Assembly (NCBI GenBank): GCA_016283075.1
Contig: JAEEMF010000082.1
Location: 1-6,523, forward strand
Length of the DNA: 6,523 nucleotides
Origin: Bacilli bacterium
GTDB taxonomy: Bacteria; Bacillota_I; Bacilli_A; RF39; UBA660
Direction: 5' to 3'
Each line of letters starts with the position of its first letter. Positions within the stretch are counted from its first letter, which is position 1. Below the pieces are notes generated by a model that was not told where the DNA came from, searched no databases, and saw nothing but the letters and a program-made list of their open reading frames with translations. Positions 5,731 to 6,523 of the stretch are shown piece by piece. The position numbers and the translations under genes were made by a program.

Positions 5731-6209
5731 TCATTTCTCTCCTCTTTTCTTTCCATATTTCTTATTAATGTTCCACTTATAGGATAATGTATTCTTTTAA
5801 CATCTACTAGTCTATGAAATGCTTCTGGATAAGCTCTTTCAAAGTATATTCCATAACTTTCTTCACTACTATATACAGCATCAAGTTTATTACCAAGTAC
5901 ATCTCTTACTAGCGGTGTTTCAGCATCCCAGTCTTCAGATCCATCAACATTTTTACAACTAGATACATCTATAAAAACTGGAATTGTATTAGGATAATTC
6001 TTAGTAAGCTCTATTACTTTTTCTTTTCTAGATTCTACTGATAAATATTCTTCTTTATTATTTTTAAGTATTTCTATTTCATCAGATCCTCCATAAAAAA
6101 GTATTACATATACCTTTTCACATTCTAAAGAAGCCGTCTCTACACAGTATCTATGTCCTTTATGAAAAGGCATAAACTTACCTCCATACATTCCTATACT
6201 ATATTTCAT
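5718..6209 (-). CDS. NadR-type NMN adenylyltransferase, single domain
   Basis: A 163-residue nucleotidyltransferase that probably makes NAD from NMN and ATP. GMYGGKFMPFHKGH (6-19) is the HxGH active site in the NadR form (GKF.P.H.GH rather than the NadD form GTFDP). VYSSEESYG (112-120) is like the NadR substrate segment, and YPISGTLIR (142-150) is the ISxTxIR ATP-binding motif. The C-terminus ends soon after, in EEEWM-like residues (RNEWMV). Classical NadR has an N-terminal helix-turn-helix and a C-terminal ribosylnicotinamide kinase; both are absent here, so this is only the adenylyltransferase part. It lies 4 bp after the Nudix gene and overlaps pnuC by 13 bp. The start ATG is preceded by AAGGT. 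Another nucleotide substrate is possible within this superfamily, but the neighbours argue for NMN. Confidence 0.82.
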   Translation of the reverse strand: MKYSIGMYGGKFMPFHKGHRYCVETASLECEKVYVILFYGGSDEIEILKNNKEEYLSVESRKEKVIELTKNYPNTIPVFIDVSSCKNVDGSEDWDAETPLVRDVLGNKLDAVYSSEESYGIYFERAYPEAFHRLVDVKRIHYPISGTLIRNMERKEERNEWMV

Positions 6210-6213
6210 ATTA

Positions 6214-6522
6214 TTACCTTCTTTTTATTTTAGAAAGTGCTAGTTTTGTATTAGCACTATTAATTAACCCTTTATCTTCAAGTTCTAATACTTCATCTAA
6301 TGTAAATTCCATATACTCAATATATTCGTCTCTATCTAGATTTTGCTTAGATACTCTTTTACAGTTACAAGCTATAAATATATGATTAAACGCTTCCGAA
6401 CATCCTTCATCTTGATAAAAACTATCTACTTCTACAAGTTTTTCTGGTACTAATCCTGTTTCTTCTTTTAGCTCTCTTAAAGCTGCTTCTACTGGTTTTT
6501 CACCTTCTTCAATATATCCAGC
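6214..6522 (-). CDS. Nudix hydrolase, ADP-ribose pyrophosphatase type (5' end cut by window edge)
   Basis: The last 102 codons of a gene that begins beyond the right edge, ending in TAA at 6214-6216. The visible part opens with an intact Nudix box: Gly, five residues, Glu, seven residues, then RELKEETGL, so all metal-binding glutamates are present. The segment SFYQDEGCSEAFNHIFIAC after the box corresponds to the region where ADP-ribose pyrophosphatases have YxSPGxxxE; here the Pro is missing and the local sequence is DEGC. ADP-ribose, hydrolysed to AMP and ribose 5-phosphate, is the most likely substrate given this region, the ending and the neighbouring NAD genes. Other NDP-sugars or NADH cannot be excluded. 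It lies 4 bp before the adenylyltransferase and is the first visible member of the operon; further genes may lie upstream. Confidence 0.82.
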   Translation of the reverse strand, partial: AGYIEEGEKPVEAALRELKEETGLVPEKLVEVDSFYQDEGCSEAFNHIFIACNCKRVSKQNLDRDEYIEYMEFTLDEVLELEDKGLINSANTKLALSKIKRR

Positions 6523-6523
6523 A

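Noticed and set aside
6145..6209. NadR-type adenylyltransferase truncated by a frameshift
   Set aside because: The protein ends soon after ISGTLIR, but no continuation with kinase motifs appears in other frames before pnuC, and the 13 bp overlap with a good pnuC ribosome site looks natural.
1..6523. Plus-strand genes, tRNA or rRNA genes, CRISPR array, insertion sequence
   Set aside because: No convincing plus-strand reading frame, cloverleaf, spaced direct repeats or transposase was seen, and the minus strand is almost filled by recognisable genes.

Overview
The window is AT-rich DNA (GC roughly 30% by eye). Every gene I can support lies on the minus strand, so the text below reads from the right edge to the left. 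TGA works as a normal stop: the NadD-type gene ends in the classical C-terminus ...NLYR followed by TGA. Bacillus-like Shine-Dalgarno sequences (AGGAGA, AGGGTG, AGGTGAT) precede most genes. Low GC, tight gene packing and the protein families present suggest a low-GC Gram-positive, such as an uncultured gut Bacilli or RF39-like lineage. That placement is inference. A large phage carrying NAD genes is a weaker alternative.

Layout: nine genes form one tightly packed minus-strand run from the right edge (6522) down to 845. The largest gap is 23 bp and several genes overlap. In order of transcription they are: a Nudix hydrolase of ADP-ribose pyrophosphatase type (5' end cut by the window); a single-domain NadR-type nucleotidyltransferase; the PnuC transporter; ammonia-dependent NadE; NadD; a short radical SAM protein; a DraG-type ADP-ribosylglycohydrolase; a stand-alone CinA C-terminal (PncC) amidase; and a Nudix-winged-helix protein of NrtR type with a damaged Nudix box. 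A hairpin plus T-tract lies over the stop codon of the last gene and should end the transcript. After a gap of about 100 bp with a likely promoter comes a separate, membrane-anchored rhodanese-like gene that runs off the left edge.

How the genes work together (inference from family knowledge): PnuC brings in nicotinamide riboside. Once phosphorylated to NMN, it can become NAD directly through the NadR-type adenylyltransferase. It can also be deamidated by PncC to NaMN, adenylylated by NadD to NaAD and amidated by NadE to NAD. The DraG-type hydrolase and the Nudix ADP-ribose pyrophosphatase would recycle ADP-ribose released by NAD-consuming reactions. The NrtR-like protein probably senses an NAD-related metabolite and controls the operon. 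No nicotinamide riboside kinase, nicotinamidase, PncB or de novo gene is visible. The radical SAM protein has no obvious place in the pathway and is the main unknown.
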